Below, in pieces: positions 22,571 through 33,599 of a stretch of DNA of 64,000 bases; position 1 is the first letter of the stretch, and each line of letters opens with the position of its first letter. A model generated the notes under the pieces. It ran no database searches, had not been told where the DNA came from, and saw nothing but the letters and a program-made list of their open reading frames with translations. Where the stretch lies: positions 125,351,605 to 125,415,604 of the forward strand of contig CP136064.1 in assembly GCA_032622095.1 (NCBI GenBank). Direction: 5' to 3'. A program made the position numbers and the translations under genes. This DNA comes from Siphonodentalium dalli (Eukaryota > Mollusca > Scaphopoda > Gadilida > Siphonodentaliidae).

Positions 22571-22918
22571 TTAACCGCGAAGTATTCCAGCGAGTGCTTT
22601 ACCAAGCAACGGTGCTAGCATAAGAAGTGGTAAAAAAAACCTCCTTTCTGGTTTAAAATTTGTTTTTTTTTCCGTTTCAAAGATGTTGATTTACTTGCAA
22701 GTTCTCTGTGATGTCTACACCTCGGACGAAGTTTGCGCTTCTGAGCTTCTGTTAGTTTTACATTGCCTTTTAAAATATTTTTACAGCATTCTGACATGCG
22801 GTCAATCACTCTCTTTGGGGCATCTTTTATCATTTTTTTTCCGAAAATGAGTTGGTGCCTGATTCATAGCCATTACACAACTACCATATTTTTTAATCAG
22901 TGGAGTTTTTTTCACCAT
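22571..22918 (-). pseudogene. small basic protein with hydrophobic tail, two homopolymer frameshifts
   Basis: Starting at ATG 22918, the frame shifts at an eight-base A run near 22846 and again in a T run (minus strand) near 22640. The middle piece (22833-22615) has the KNILKGNVKLT segment, then KRKLRPRCRHHRELASKS and SLKRKKKQILNQKGGF, a pattern I recall from a small conserved Polinton/adintovirus gene upstream of the integrase. The last piece would be Leu-rich and hydrophobic, ending at TAA 22573-22571, two bases before the next ATG. Function is unknown; the basic body and hydrophobic end suggest a virion component (inference). Confidence 0.65.
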
Positions 22919-22941
22919 CTTTACTCTTCAACAGTTGAATG

Positions 22942-23172
22942 TCAAATGACTGAATTACTTTTATGTTTATTAAAATTACGATCAAATGCCATCAAAGCTA
23001 ATTTCGATGGGTTTGAAAGATTCATATTTTTTGAGTATCGTTGAACCAATGGGGAATGTTCTGCTTCTTGAACTGATGGAATTGGTTGCGGACCATTATC
23101 ATTGAGTGGTTGAAATCTAGCAAATGTAGAATTTAATATTATTGTCACTTTCTCTGTGAGATTCCCTGTCAT
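22942..23172 (-). CDS. hypothetical protein at the edge of the Polinton block
   Basis: 76 codons from ATG 23172, first in the minus-strand series. I recognise no domain. The body is Asn/Ser/Pro-rich with an EHSPLVQRYSK segment. It ends 24 bp before the next gene's ATG, so the spacing matches the block. It may be a shortened version of a longer gene, because the stop is followed by further stops. Confidence 0.4.
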   Translation of the reverse strand: MTGNLTEKVTIILNSTFARFQPLNDNGPQPIPSVQEAEHSPLVQRYSKNMNLSNPSKLALMAFDRNFNKHKSNSVI

Positions 23173-23216
23173 GCTCGATCAAATTAGGACTGTGAAGCCA
23201 CTGCCCCATCTTTAAC

Positions 23217-23470
23217 TATTCAAAAGCCATGTGTAATAGAGTAGTTGGACATATTTAGGTTCGTAAAATCTTTGCAGTGGGAAAAATCGCTTATGCCAGT
23301 TAAAAGTTGGGCAATTGCATGATGCCGATGATGATTAATTAATAGAAAGGTACCAACATAACAAGCTATAAATGTATCCTACTCAGGGAGTGTTTACTGA
23401 TAAAACTTTTCTCAATATAAAGACACACACGTTGGCAGCTCTTGAATAATATCAGTCCTGAAAATTCAAT
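23217..23470 (+). repeat. long inverted repeat partner, left copy
   Basis: Reverse complement of 37615-37875 over about 250 bp, at roughly 80 percent by eye. Shared segments include CAAAAGCCAT, TAGGTTCGTAAAATCTT, CCAGTTAAAAGTTG, GCAATTGCATGATGCCGAT and AATAGAAAGGTACC. Similarity stops abruptly at about 23217, only 45 bp from the first Polinton gene. Confidence 0.75.
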
Positions 23471-23555
23471 ATTTTAGTTTTGAGTCGTTACCTGTATATT
23501 TACTAGTATCCAAACAAAAACAAACCAATATGTTTTACTAAGTAATTGATAATAC

Positions 23556-23968
23556 CTTGTCATCCAGCCACTGATCATTGTTTAAACACATTAATTCATT
23601 GGCTGATATGGACACATCGCCAACTCTAATCTTTAAACTTTTGCTTGGAATCATTTTTACCGAACTCAAATGGTTTGGTATGTCATATAATGTCTGAGTG
23701 AGCTCAATAATTTTAGCTCCACATAATGTTGCCAGTATATGTAGGCAGCTAATCATCTGCAGCAAGTCTGCATCCTGTAAATCTGTTGATTCAAGTAGTT
23801 GCTCTGTAAGCTTAATTATTTGTGGCTCAAATGGCAACATTTCATAATAGAGATCTCTTGTTGCATCATTTGCTCTTAAACTTTGTTTATAGTTTTGTTG
23901 AATTAGTTTTGTTCCTATATTTATAACCGCTGATAATTCTTCTTCTGCTACAGGGCAGTTTTCTCTCA
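23556..23968 (-). CDS. Ulp1/SENP-like protease domain, N-terminal exon (exon 7 of integrase-protease gene)
   Basis: 413 nt open in one frame, bounded by an acceptor (pyrimidine run and CAG just above 23968) and a donor (GACAAG|GTATT at 23556). It begins with two bases that complete the codon left by the exon ending at 29725, so the two are in phase. About 100 helical residues precede ISANELMCLNNDQWLDDK, the substrate-binding start of Ulp1/SENP (C48) proteases, where W-L-(N/D)-D is the hallmark. The catalytic His, Asp, Gln and Cys would lie in later exons, which I cannot find; the Polinton block starts about 380 bp further on. The domain assignment rests on this one motif. Confidence 0.6.
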
Positions 23969-24209
23969 CTGTGAAAGAGGAAAGATAATTGTTAAATAAA
24001 GTTGAACAAATCTATCGAAAGAAATTTTTCGACATTTTTATTTTATGGAAGTCAAAAACAAAAAATACCTGAAAACTTATAAACCTTCAAAATTGATAAA
24101 ATTTCTGTTGATTTTCTAAATATTTTTCAGATATCTTATTTAAATTTAAACATACTAGTAATGTTATAAACCTCAAAATTCATTAATTTGCTATAAAGCA
24201 ATAAACAAC

Positions 24210-24366
24210 TTTTGTGCAGCATAGGGAGCCTCACATACATGTATATAAGAGAGTGCACCGGCTTAAACGGTCCAGTAAATATTGTTAGACCAATATGTTC
24301 TCTAATATATGTGTGGTTTCCTATAGTATATATAAGAGAATGCATTGGCACAGGGTTTTGGCAAGG
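24210..24366 (+). mobile_element. piggyBac-like MITE family A, truncated copy
   Basis: It carries the internal ATATAAGAGA(G/A)TGCA..GGC blocks of the family and the right end running into TTAA at 24367-24370. The left terminus is missing. The sequence after TTAA (TCAGTCAACCTGCTACACAC) also follows the copies ending at 25325 and 28641, so MITE and flank were duplicated together. Confidence 0.6.
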
Positions 24367-24793
24367 TTAATCAGTCAACCTGCTACACACAATATTGGGT
24401 TTATCATATACAATCTGTTTTCTAACTTTAATGTTTAGCCACTTGAGTATTTTCACATCTGAGTCCGAGATATTTTTCTCACTCTTAATATTAGTTGGAA
24501 CATCTTCATCCATCACTATGAGTGTTTAAACAAATTATTATATATTTGTGGAGTTTGATTGTCTTATTCTGGGAACAGCTTTTAGTTGCCGAGTTAATAA
24601 TTTTGTTAACATTTTCGCTCTCACAGTTCGGTGGGTGCTGACGTGCGTCGCTTGTGGCAACTGCTTCTGTCTTGTTTGGAACAGCTTAAAATATCCAGTT
24701 CAACTTAAAAAGCCTCCATCATTTGGAGCGGCTGAACAGAAGCTGATCGGTTATCATAGATATGTAAGTTTGTATACGGTAACATTATCTTAA

Positions 24794-25325
24794 CCTTTTC
24801 ATGACTGAGCTATGTTGGTGCAGCATTAAAGATACTTTGCTTGTGTATTCTGTTATATATGCAAGTCTCCCATAGAGGGAGCATCACATATATGAGTATG
24901 CAATGGCTTACACAGTCAAAGTAAATATTGTTAGACCAATATATTCTCTTATATATCTGGTCATTTTTGCAGTGTTCGGATAAGCTGAACTTCTCAGTGA
25001 AAAGCCATTATGCATATCAAATATTCAAAAACATATCTAATGTGAAATATGTTAATACTGGTGATATTTTTGTTGCAAATCGACTATAACCAAGGCTCTT
25101 CTTAGCTACATTGTAGGTCCTATTATTAAGGTATTCTTACCGATTAGTGTAGGAGGCTTTGTAGATTGTACAGTTTGCTTTGTGGTAACTGAAAAGGATA
25201 TACATGTATCAGGCTAATTGTTAGGCCAATATATTTTCTAATATATGTCATTGCATTGGCAAAATATTCTCTTATATTTAAGAGAATGTTTGGGCAAAAT
25301 TTCACGTAGCTCCAGTCGAGAAAGG
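24794..25325 (+). mobile_element. piggyBac-like MITE family A, longer copy
   Basis: Flanked by TTAA at 24790-24793 and 25326-25329. The left end CCTTTTCATGACTGAGCTA and the right end GTAGCTCCAGTCGAGAAAGG are inverted partners. At 532 bp it is about twice the other copies because of extra sequence at about 24960-25220. Confidence 0.7.
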
Positions 25326-25377
25326 TTAATCAGTCAACCTGCTACACACAATATTAGGTTTATCATATGAGTGTTTA

Positions 25378-26010
25378 AACAAATCTCATATATATCTTGA
25401 AAACCTCTGTCTGTCTGTCTGTTTGTTTGTCTGTCTGTATGTCTGTCATTAATACAAATCTACGATTCTCGACCAATCGGGACGAAACTTGGTACTTGTG
25501 TGTAGTTTGACCAGGCGGTCGACGTTGTCGTATTGGCGAGCCCGTGCGGCGCCCCCTTCGCGCATGAGCAGACGAGATCTCGGAAACGGGTGGAGCTATC
25601 GACTTGAAATTTGCTATGTGAATGTATCTTGCCCCGGATACGAAATTTTATCGGGTCGCCGAGCCCGTGCGACGCCAGCTTCGCGCATGCGCAGACCAGA
25701 TCTCGGAAACGGGTGGAGCTTTCGACTTGAAATTTGGTATGTGAATGTATCTTGACCCGGATACGAATTTTTATCGGGTCGCCGAGCCCGTGCGACGCCA
25801 GCTTAGTGCATGCGCAGACCAGATCTCGGAAACGGGTGGAGCTATCGACTTGAATTTTGGTATGTGAATGTATCTTGCCCCGGTTACGAATTTTATCGGG
25901 TCGCCGAGCCCGTGCGATGCCAGCTTCGCGCATGCGCAGACCAGATCTCGGAAACGGGTGGAGCTATCGACTTGAAATTTGGTTTTTGAATAGCTCGGAC
26001 AACGTCGGGC
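25378..26010 (+). repeat. (GTCT)n-led element with four 122-123 bp tandem units
   Basis: A (GTCT)n tract at about 25405-25447 is followed by a unique lead (CTACGATTCTCGACCAATCG) and four units. GAGCCCGTGC recurs at 25538, 25661, 25784 and 25906. Each unit also has CGCGCATG(C/A)GCAGAC and GGAAACGGGTGGAGCTATCG. An inverted relative lies at 45664-46080. Open frames on both strands come from the repeat. Confidence 0.85.
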
Positions 26011-26028
26011 TCATCGGCTAGTTATTAT

Positions 26029-27640
26029 ATATTTGTGGAGTTTGATTGTCTTATTCTGGGAACAGCTTTTAGTTGCCGAGTTAATATTTTTGTTAATGTT
26101 TTTATTCTCACATTTTGGTGGTTGCTCACATGCTTCATTCGTTTTTGGACTCGCCGCTACAATAGCCACTGTATTTACAGCAACTCTTTGCTTTGTACTA
26201 GCTGAAAATTATATATACATGTGTCAGGCTAAGCAATGAATATCTTTAGTGAACTTTTATAGGAATACACAATTAGTCAATTATTAGTTACTCATGTTTT
26301 TTACAATGTATTTTTTTCCAATTAGCTGTTTACTCTGAACCTCTGGGGAGTGCATTCTTGGGCCATCATTTGGATCGGCTGAACAGAAGCTGATCGGTTA
26401 TCATGGATATGTAAGTTTGTATATGGTAACATTAGGCCACATTAACTTAATTATATGTTTCTCAGGCACCGCCGCCCCCCTTAAAAATCCACCGCTGGGA
26501 GCTTTTTATTCGACAATGAAAATAAAAAGTATATAAAGTGCCCGCGCCTGCTATCGGCTAGTTATTATATATTTGTGTAGTTTGATTGTCTTATTCTGGG
26601 TACAGCTTTTAGTTGCTGAGTTAATAATTTTGTTAATGTTTTTATTCTCACATTTTGGTGGTTGCTGACATGCATCATTCGTTTTTGGACTCGCCGCTAC
26701 AGTAGCCACTCATGTATTTACAGCAACTGTCTGCTTTGTACTAGCTGAAAATTATATATACATGTGTCAGGCTAAGCAATGAATATCTTTAGTGAACTTG
26801 TATAGGAATACACAATTAGTCAATTATTAGTTACTCATGTTTTTTACAATGTATTTTTTCCAATTAGCTGTTTACTCTGAACCTCTGGGGAGTGCATTCT
26901 TGGGCCATCATTTGGATCGGCTGAACAGAAGCTGATCGGTTATCATGGATATGTAAGTTTGTATATGGTAACATTAGGCCACATTAACTTAATTATATGT
27001 TTCTCAGGCACCGCCGCCCCCCCTTAAAAATCCACCGCTGGGAGCTTTTTATTCGACAATGAAAATAAAAAGTATATAAAGTGCCCGCGCCTGCTATCGG
27101 CTAGTTATTATATATTTGTGTAGTTTGATTGTCTTATTCTGGGTACAGCTTTTAGTTGCTGAGTTAATAATTTTGTTAATGTTTTTATTCTCACATTTTG
27201 GTGGTTGCTGACATGCATCATTCGTTTTTGGACTCGCCGCTACAGTAGCCACTCATGTATTTACAGCAACTGTCTGCTTTGTACTAGCTGAAAATTATAT
27301 ATACATGTGTCAGGCTAAGCAATGAATATCTTTAGTGAACTTTTATAGGAATACACAATTAGTCAATTATTAGTTACTCATGTTTTTTACAATGTATTTT
27401 TTCCAATTAGCTGTTTACTCTGAACCTCTGGGGAGTGCATTCTTGTGCCATCATTTGGATCGGCTGAACAGAAGCTGATCGGTTATCATGGATATGTAAG
27501 TTTGTATATGGTAACATTAGGCCACATTAACTTAATTATATGTTTCTCAGGCACCGCCGGCCCCCCCTTAAAAATCCACCGCTGTGAGCTTTTTATTCGA
27601 CAATGAAAATAAAAAATATATAAAGTGCCCGCGCCCGCGT
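26029..27640 (+). repeat. tandem array, three units of about 534-544 bp
   Basis: TTATATATTTGTG(G/T)AGTTTG starts at 26029, 26563 and 27107, giving periods of 534 and 544 bp. Units are near identical; the second and third share GGGTACAGC and GTTGCTGAGTT variants that the first lacks. Partial units with the same core lie at 24536-24760 and 28747-29100. The array sits in the intron between exons 6 and 7 of the integrase-protease gene. Confidence 0.85.
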
Positions 27641-28397
27641 GTGTGTAACTGCAGTTAGTCGGTCATTGAGTAAGAGGGATAACTCTACTTCCAACTACTC
27701 CAAATGCATATCGCACGCACCACCTCAAAAACATGTGTTGCGATTATCGCAATACGATAGGGGAACTCCATGTGCGTTACGTAACTATCACAAGTATAAC
27801 GTACTCTGATAATAACTTATCGCCAAATTCATGCTTCAAACATTTTAAACATAGCATCTTCAGCTTCTTTTATCTTATTTTATTGAAAATGAATATTTTA
27901 AATGTGGTGATAAATATATATAACGGCAAATAGAATCAAATTAGTAATTTTCCCGTGAAACTTAGGACAGGCAAGCCAGGTACAAAAATTGGTTAAATGT
28001 GAGTACAATCGTCAAAGTGTTCCCATATCGTATTGCGATAAGTGCCAACCAAAAAATGGCGCTGCTAAATATTTGCGTGATTGAAAATGGACATGTATTG
28101 ATTCCATGGAGGATAATCAACATAGACTCTTCCGACACAACACAAACCCATGAAGGGAGACACATTTTGGCATCATCTTGAACAGGCATCTCGTAGCGCA
28201 CTTCACAATATAAAATTTGTTGTAAAAAGTCACCAAAAAAACCTGCCTCCCGCAAAATTTTCCCCATAAAAATTAAGACATAAAAACCTGCCTCCCGGTA
28301 AATTTTGGTCTAAAATAATAAAAATAAATACCTGCCTCCCGCCGTGTTTTGAAAATAAAAGTGCCTGAGAAACATATAATTAAGTTAATGTGGCCTT
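27519..28397. repeat. segment bounded by a 35-bp inverted repeat
   Basis: The left arm 27519-27553 (GGCCACATTAACTTAATTAT then GTTTCTCAGGCAC) is repeated inverted at 28361-28397. Between them is sequence absent from the 544-bp units, including three AC-CTGCCTCCCG repeats at 28240-28340. I could not define duplications at the edges, so it may be an inversion junction and not a transposon. Confidence 0.5.
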
Positions 28398-28404
28398 ATC
28401 TTAA

Positions 28405-28641
28405 CCTTTTCATGATAGAGCTACGCTGGTGTGGCATTAAAGATACTGTGCATTCTGTTAAATATGTGAATCTCTCATATAGAGTCTCACATATATAAGA
28501 GAATGCGCTGGCTTCAAATGATCAAGTAAATATTGTTAGGCCAATATATTTTCTAATATATGTCAATGCATTGGCAAAATATTCTCTTATATTTAAGAGA
28601 ATGTTTGGGCAAAATTTCACGTAGCTCCAGTCATGGAAAGG
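28405..28641 (+). mobile_element. piggyBac-like MITE family A, complete copy
   Basis: 237 bp, flanked by TTAA at 28401-28404 and 28642-28645. The left end CCTTTTCATGATAGAGCTAC is the inverted partner of the right end GTAGCTCCAGTCATGGAAAGG. Internal palindromic ATATAAGAGAATG blocks are shared with the other copies. No transposase is present. Confidence 0.85.
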
Positions 28642-29724
28642 TTAATCAGTCAACCTGCTACACACACTATTACGTTTATCATATACAATCTGTTTTCTAA
28701 CATTAATGTTTAGCCACTTGAGTGTTTTCACATCTGAGTCAGAGATAGAGTTAATAATTTTGTTAATGTTTTTATTCTCACATTTTGGTGGTTGCTGACA
28801 TGCATCATTCGTTTTTGGACTCGCCGCTACAGTAGCCACTGTATTTACAGCAACTGTCTGCTTTGTACTAGCTGAAAATTATATATACATGTGTCAGGCT
28901 AAGCAATGAATATCTTTAGTGAACTTTTATAGGAATACTCAATTAGTCAATTTTCAGTTACTCATGTTGTTTACAATGTATTTTTTCCAATTAGCTGTTT
29001 ACTCTGAACCTCTGGGGAGTGCATTCTTGGGCCATCAATTGGATAGGCTGAACAGAAGCTGATCGGTGATCATGGATATGTAAGTTTGTATATGGTAACA
29101 TTAACTTGATATATCAATCTGCTACACACAATTACGATTGTCATATACAATCTGTGTTATAACTAGAATGTTTAGTCACTTGAGTATTTCCTCATATCAG
29201 TCGGAGATATTATTCTCACTCTTAAAGGCATGTATGGCCATCATGGTGGTATTGCTATTAAAATAGTCAGATCTGTTAAAACTGCCATAAATGGAAAGAA
29301 TATTAAAATAGAGACAGTTTTTAATCTTATACCAATCATAGCACAGCGAACGTCAACATAAACAATTTTCGTGATAGTATCTGCATTTTTCTTTGATGTA
29401 TTATTGTTATCGGGTGGAGCAATTAAGCTGTACCACCATCGGCTCATCTCTTAAGTAAAACACAATACTTTCCTAGGAAAATGAGTATGAGTAAGAGTGA
29501 ATAAAATCATTTTTGAAAGTATTATGATACTTCTGGAAGTGTCTCAGTCTCTACAATCTGGTGATCATCTCAACAGTCCTGAGAGTGTGTTGCTTTTTGT
29601 TGCTTATACCAGAATATGTGAGGTTGTCTCATGACTCGCACCCTCATCTTAACCGTCCAAACCCTAGCCTGGCCACTGATATAAATTGAAGCGAAATGAT
29701 AAATAAGATATTATAACAGCTTAC

Positions 29725-30004
29725 TGTTTGTGAAGAATGGCTTCAAATGGGCCAAGTTGATTTTCTGCTTTAGATCGCGACCCTTGTTTGAAAGTAAAGC
29801 CCAGCTTTTTCCCAATGACTGGATATTGTACGGTCCTAGCCAGTCAGTTTCCAGCCTACAACCTTTCTTGCTCTTCTTCTTGTCATTTAGTTTTAGCACC
29901 TGATCTCCCACAGAAAACGAAAACACCTTGGATCTTGACTTTTCTAATCTCTTCTTATATTTCTCCTTTTGTCTCTCCTGGCTCGCTCTTATATGTTCCA
30001 ATAC
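29725..30004 (-). CDS. integrase-protease gene, exon 6: GPY/F-type module
   Basis: 280 nt with an acceptor (TTTACAG above 30004) and a donor (ACA|GTAAGC below 29725). It encodes a basic helical stretch (SQERQKEKYKKRLEKSRS), then FSVGDQVLKLNDKK, then DWLGPYNI and LAHLKPFF. VGD-V and the GPY segment are the C-terminal DNA-binding module of Gypsy- and Ginger-type integrases (established knowledge). It starts in phase 0 and ends in phase 1, matching the exon at 23968. Confidence 0.8.
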
Positions 30005-30873
30005 CTGTAAATAGACAATTATTAATTCCATCAACATTCAATTATGTAGTGAATGACAATTGATGTGATAACAGCTGAGAATCAAAATAAGAAACCAAAA
30101 TATTTTCTTCATTCATTCTTCATCCTTCACTTCAAAATCATGGTGCTGCAACAATTTGTCATTATTTGCGGTTGTAGTCAGCATAACAATTAAGTGACTG
30201 AGGAAGTATAAACAGATGGAATGCTATGCGCAACTTAATCTAGAATCTTGAAAATGGTGTTTTCTGTAGTTATTCCACAACCACCTTTGTGTCAGATATT
30301 TAACTACGACTCTTGAGTACTCTTGATGCTATAACTACCTTTAATGTGATTTAAGTCTTGCTGGTCAATTATTAGTGCATCACCCAGAGTAGATCATTGA
30401 TGTCATACATCATCATTTTTGGCAACTCGAGAAGAATTTATTATATGATCCGATCCTTATTCCATTTATTAAACTCATTCTATAATGATATGTAAGAGTC
30501 ATCTCATAATAGGAAATAGTGCGAGGTGTATGCAAATGTATTATATTTGCAAACGTAATCAGTGTTTGCGCTGTCAGTGGCCGATGGCCACTATTAAGCG
30601 CCCCTGAGACGAAGTCTCAGGTGAAGCTATAGTCATCACTCTTCGTCCGTCCATCTTGTCCGTCTGTCAACAATTCTTTAAACATCTTCCTCGGAACAAT
30701 AAGGCTGAATGGTTTCATATTTTGTGTGGATGTTCCCGAGGTGACTCATATTCAGATTTGTTCAAATGAAGTCACTGGGTCAAATAGTTGCATGTGAGTT
30801 TCCAATAACTGTCATGTTTTTGGTTTTAGAAACTTTCCCCATGTTTTGGAGTTATCTTGCACCTGCAATGTAC
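30005..30873. other. intron 5 of the integrase-protease gene with a hairpin-led repeat
   Basis: No coding sequence seen. At about 30599-30760 a CCTGAGACGAAGTCTCAGG hairpin precedes AAGCTATAGTCATCACTCTTCGTCCGTCC-type sequence, a dispersed repeat related to the CTATAGTCGTGAGTTGGC start near 34445. Confidence 0.5.
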
Positions 30874-30957
30874 CTGCATATCTACATCTTCTGGTTCTTT
30901 TGTCTTTTCTGGCAAATTAGATTCCTCCAGCATGTAGTTTTGGCGTTTGAATAGTGC
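30874..30957 (-). CDS. integrase-protease gene, exon 5 (28 codons)
   Basis: 84 nt between a good acceptor (GAAATTTCAG) and donor (ATGCAG|GTACAT), phase 0 at both ends. It encodes ALFKRQNYMLEESNLPEK followed by an acidic KEPEDVDMQ, the position of the 'LM(Y/F)GR.P..P' linker after the core in related integrases. Too short to stand out alone; phase and order support it. Confidence 0.65.
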
Positions 30958-31724
30958 CTGAAATTTCAAAAATATATGTCAGCTTTTAAAACAAAGAGAT
31001 TTTGGGCATGACAACTTTAGAATTAAGATCTACTCTTAGTGTTCAAACGACTCTGTGATTTGACGTTGACTAGTCGGCCAAATACATGACCAACCTTATA
31101 CTAATGAAACACATGTGAAAGAAAATTACAAATTACGTGCCATCATCACAATATTTACACTCTACTGTGATCGGAGAATTGAATCACATGACACGTCACG
31201 TGGTTTTGTTGCAAATGAACCGGTGCTCTAGAAACCCACCGATCGCAAATAAGTTTCCTAAGAATCTACGATGATAATGAGAATAAATAATTGAGGAAAT
31301 AATTGAGGGATTTTCTGTTTAATCATGAAATCAAATAAATACCACATGGAATTAATAAAAGACCATGTGGCATTAACCTGGAACATGCGTGAGACGTCGG
31401 TCAAGTACGCCGCGACCTAATACTTACTATTTATGGACCACGTGCTTTTTAGAATTTTAGACTTACTGCTCTTGTATTGAAAATGAGTAGTGGTTAACTT
31501 GAAATATCGCATTGGCGAATTTCGGCGTAGTTCTATGTCAAGCTCGACTTTATTACATATGTTCGGACTTTGGAAAGCTTCTTGAACATAGACTAGCTAT
31601 CTTTGCTGCTTTACATTACAAACTGTCATGCGATAGAATGACAATCTGTGGAACAAAATTTGCATAGTTTCATATTTGGCCCAATTAAATATATTAACCC
31701 TGCCAATCACATGACCCCCATATG

Positions 31725-33041
31725 CAGGGTTTCCGCCAGGGGTCGGGGGATGGGTCCAGTAGCTGCTATGGGGGGGAAAACCAGTAAATAATTAAATGTA
31801 TGAAGACCGATTTATCTGTAATTTCGCCATTTACCGTACCGGCCGGTGTATGAGTCGCAACTTTCTAACCCAATTTCCCTTATTAAAAACTTCCTGCGAC
31901 TTATGGATCGGTATGTCATGAGGGGCATTTTTTATCAGGATTTTGAGAAACAAACGGCGACCACATGTGCTAATAAGCAACAAGACAAATTGCCGGCTCA
32001 AACTAAATCTAAAAAGATGATAAATCAGATATAATAAAAAAAGAAATAAACAAACCCATTCTCACTGTGTCTTTGTGTCTTTATTTTATTCCCTGTCTCA
32101 CACATTTATATCAAATTATATGTATCTGATAATTCAACTGGAAAAGAGCAGCAAAACATTGGGCGTCCTTGACCTGACTAATAATTGTGGACACGTGCAT
32201 GATGATATTCAATGACTGCGGAATGATAGCTTTGATTACCTCTATTATTGTGACAGTTAACTGCACGTGTCTGCAAATTTCTACTGGATGACGATGTCAC
32301 ATCGGAATGATTATCTAAACCATCCCATGAACGAGCATTAGACAAACTCTTACTCTGAATGAGGGCATGCATGGTTAGCGTGTTATTCTTTAATGGAGCA
32401 TTAACGTGAAGCCGCGAACTTGTGTATGTTGCACAAAGATTCTTTTATGATGATCGCCATTAGCCCAAGCATTTTCATGCTTCAGTTCGCAACAATAAGC
32501 CAAGTCGCATTTTTATATTATTATAAATGATACGATATTTGTGTATTTCCTCATGCCTCAAATTATACACATGTTTTATACAAGTTGGAATAATGATGAA
32601 TAAATTAGTCCAAATGCCTCGTCAATATTCACGTCAAGATAATAAATGAGGCAGTTTTTTATGATCCACGTTCCCAAACTCTGAAGTAAATTGAACCAAT
32701 GATATCTCCCTTGATAGGGAATTCCCCACCAATCACGTTGGGGAATCCCGTGGAACTATTTGTGGGGTGTCACTATTTATGGTTTGTTGATGCTGTTATG
32801 TTTTTTTTCTGAAGATGGACTGTGTCCATTCCATTTGGTCATTATTAATGAAAATAAGGTTAAATATCATATATAGCCTGCCGAGACAGACAAGACTGAA
32901 TAAGTTTTTAATAACGTCATTTATTTGTGTATGAGCGGTAATAACGTCATTTATTTGTGTATGAGCGGGATTTCATAGCAAATGTCGCCAGGGGGAATGG
33001 GTCCGGGCGACGGACCCGCAGCCGGCCTATCGGAAACCCTG
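31725..33041. mobile_element. hAT-like non-autonomous DNA transposon, 1.3 kb
   Basis: The termini are 11-bp inverted repeats CAGGGTTTCCG/CGGAAACCCTG, flanked on both sides by CCATATG (31718-31724 and 33042-33048). CAGGG ends and 7-8 bp duplications fit the hAT superfamily (established knowledge; hAT duplications are usually 8 bp). No transposase was found. It contains a short plus-strand open frame (next entry) and a 28-bp direct duplication at about 32910-32968. It lies in intron 4 of the integrase-protease gene. Confidence 0.75.
31846..32034 (+). CDS. short open frame carried by the hAT-like element
   Basis: Open for 62 codons from a non-ATG upstream boundary (the first codon in the track is alternative), with a protein-like sequence (YESQLSNPISLIKNFLRLMD, then RGIFYQDFEK and a Lys-rich end). 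AATAAA-like signals follow directly. I recognise no domain. It may be a captured exon fragment or chance. Confidence 0.25.
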   Translation: MYESQLSNPISLIKNFLRLMDRYVMRGIFYQDFEKQTATTCANKQQDKLPAQTKSKKMINQI

Positions 33042-33599
33042 CCATATGTTTCATTATTCGGCCAACAATTTATCTACCATAAAATTGTTGAAATCAAGGC
33101 TGCGAGACAGATGTAGTATTACATTTCTGCAGTGAAAAAGTATGCCCATTAGAAAACTTTTTAGTAAAATGAAACTTAGGGCATGTAAAAATGTTTTTTT
33201 GGATTGACAAAAAAAATGTTGAATTACTGTTGACGTAAAAGTGCAAAAAGAAAATTATGCAGCGTTGAAAGTGACTGGCCATAGAAGATCATTAATGTTG
33301 AAACCTCAACATATGATCAACAAATACAAAATCAATGACAGGATCTAAGCTGTGCATTGTGCAGATGATGTATAGTTGCCGTAAATTGTTGGGACATATT
33401 TGTTGTCATGGGAAATAGCAGCCAATGGAAGCACGATGTGGTGTGTTTGCTTACTATGCATTGGGGAAGAGTGTCGCTTAGCAACTAATGGTGTCTATTA
33501 ATTGAAACCGGAAGACTAGGTTTTTTGGTGACCTATTGGTTTTGGTTTTGATATGAAATCGAAATCAAACCGAGAAATTGGTAAACCACACAGCATATG

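Larger units (their letters stand above)
16997..23172 (-). mobile_element. Polinton (Maverick) / adintovirus-type element, decayed partial copy
   Basis: Nine or ten minus-strand genes are packed with gaps of 0-15 bp or ATGA overlaps (20512/20509, 19664/19661, 17527/17524), a density quite unlike the surrounding genome. The set (integrase with chromodomain, penton-type jelly-roll protein, basic core-like protein, double jelly-roll major capsid protein, adenovirus-type protease) is diagnostic of Polintons and adintoviruses (established knowledge). Protein-primed DNA polymerase B and the packaging ATPase were not found in the window. Flanking inverted termini beginning AG and a 6-bp duplication were not found either. 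Breaks seen: in-frame stops at 22320, 22029, 21268 and 19093, and frameshifts near 22846, 22640, 20646, 18635 and 18333. Confidence 0.92.

Noticed and set aside
22763-23044. Plus-strand open frames of 60-90 codons inside the Polinton block
   Set aside because: They are antisense to recognisable viral-type genes.
25440-26010. Arg-rich 157-codon minus-strand frame as a gene
   Set aside because: It is the 123-bp tandem unit read through; the period is not disturbed by coding constraint and the other strand is open too.
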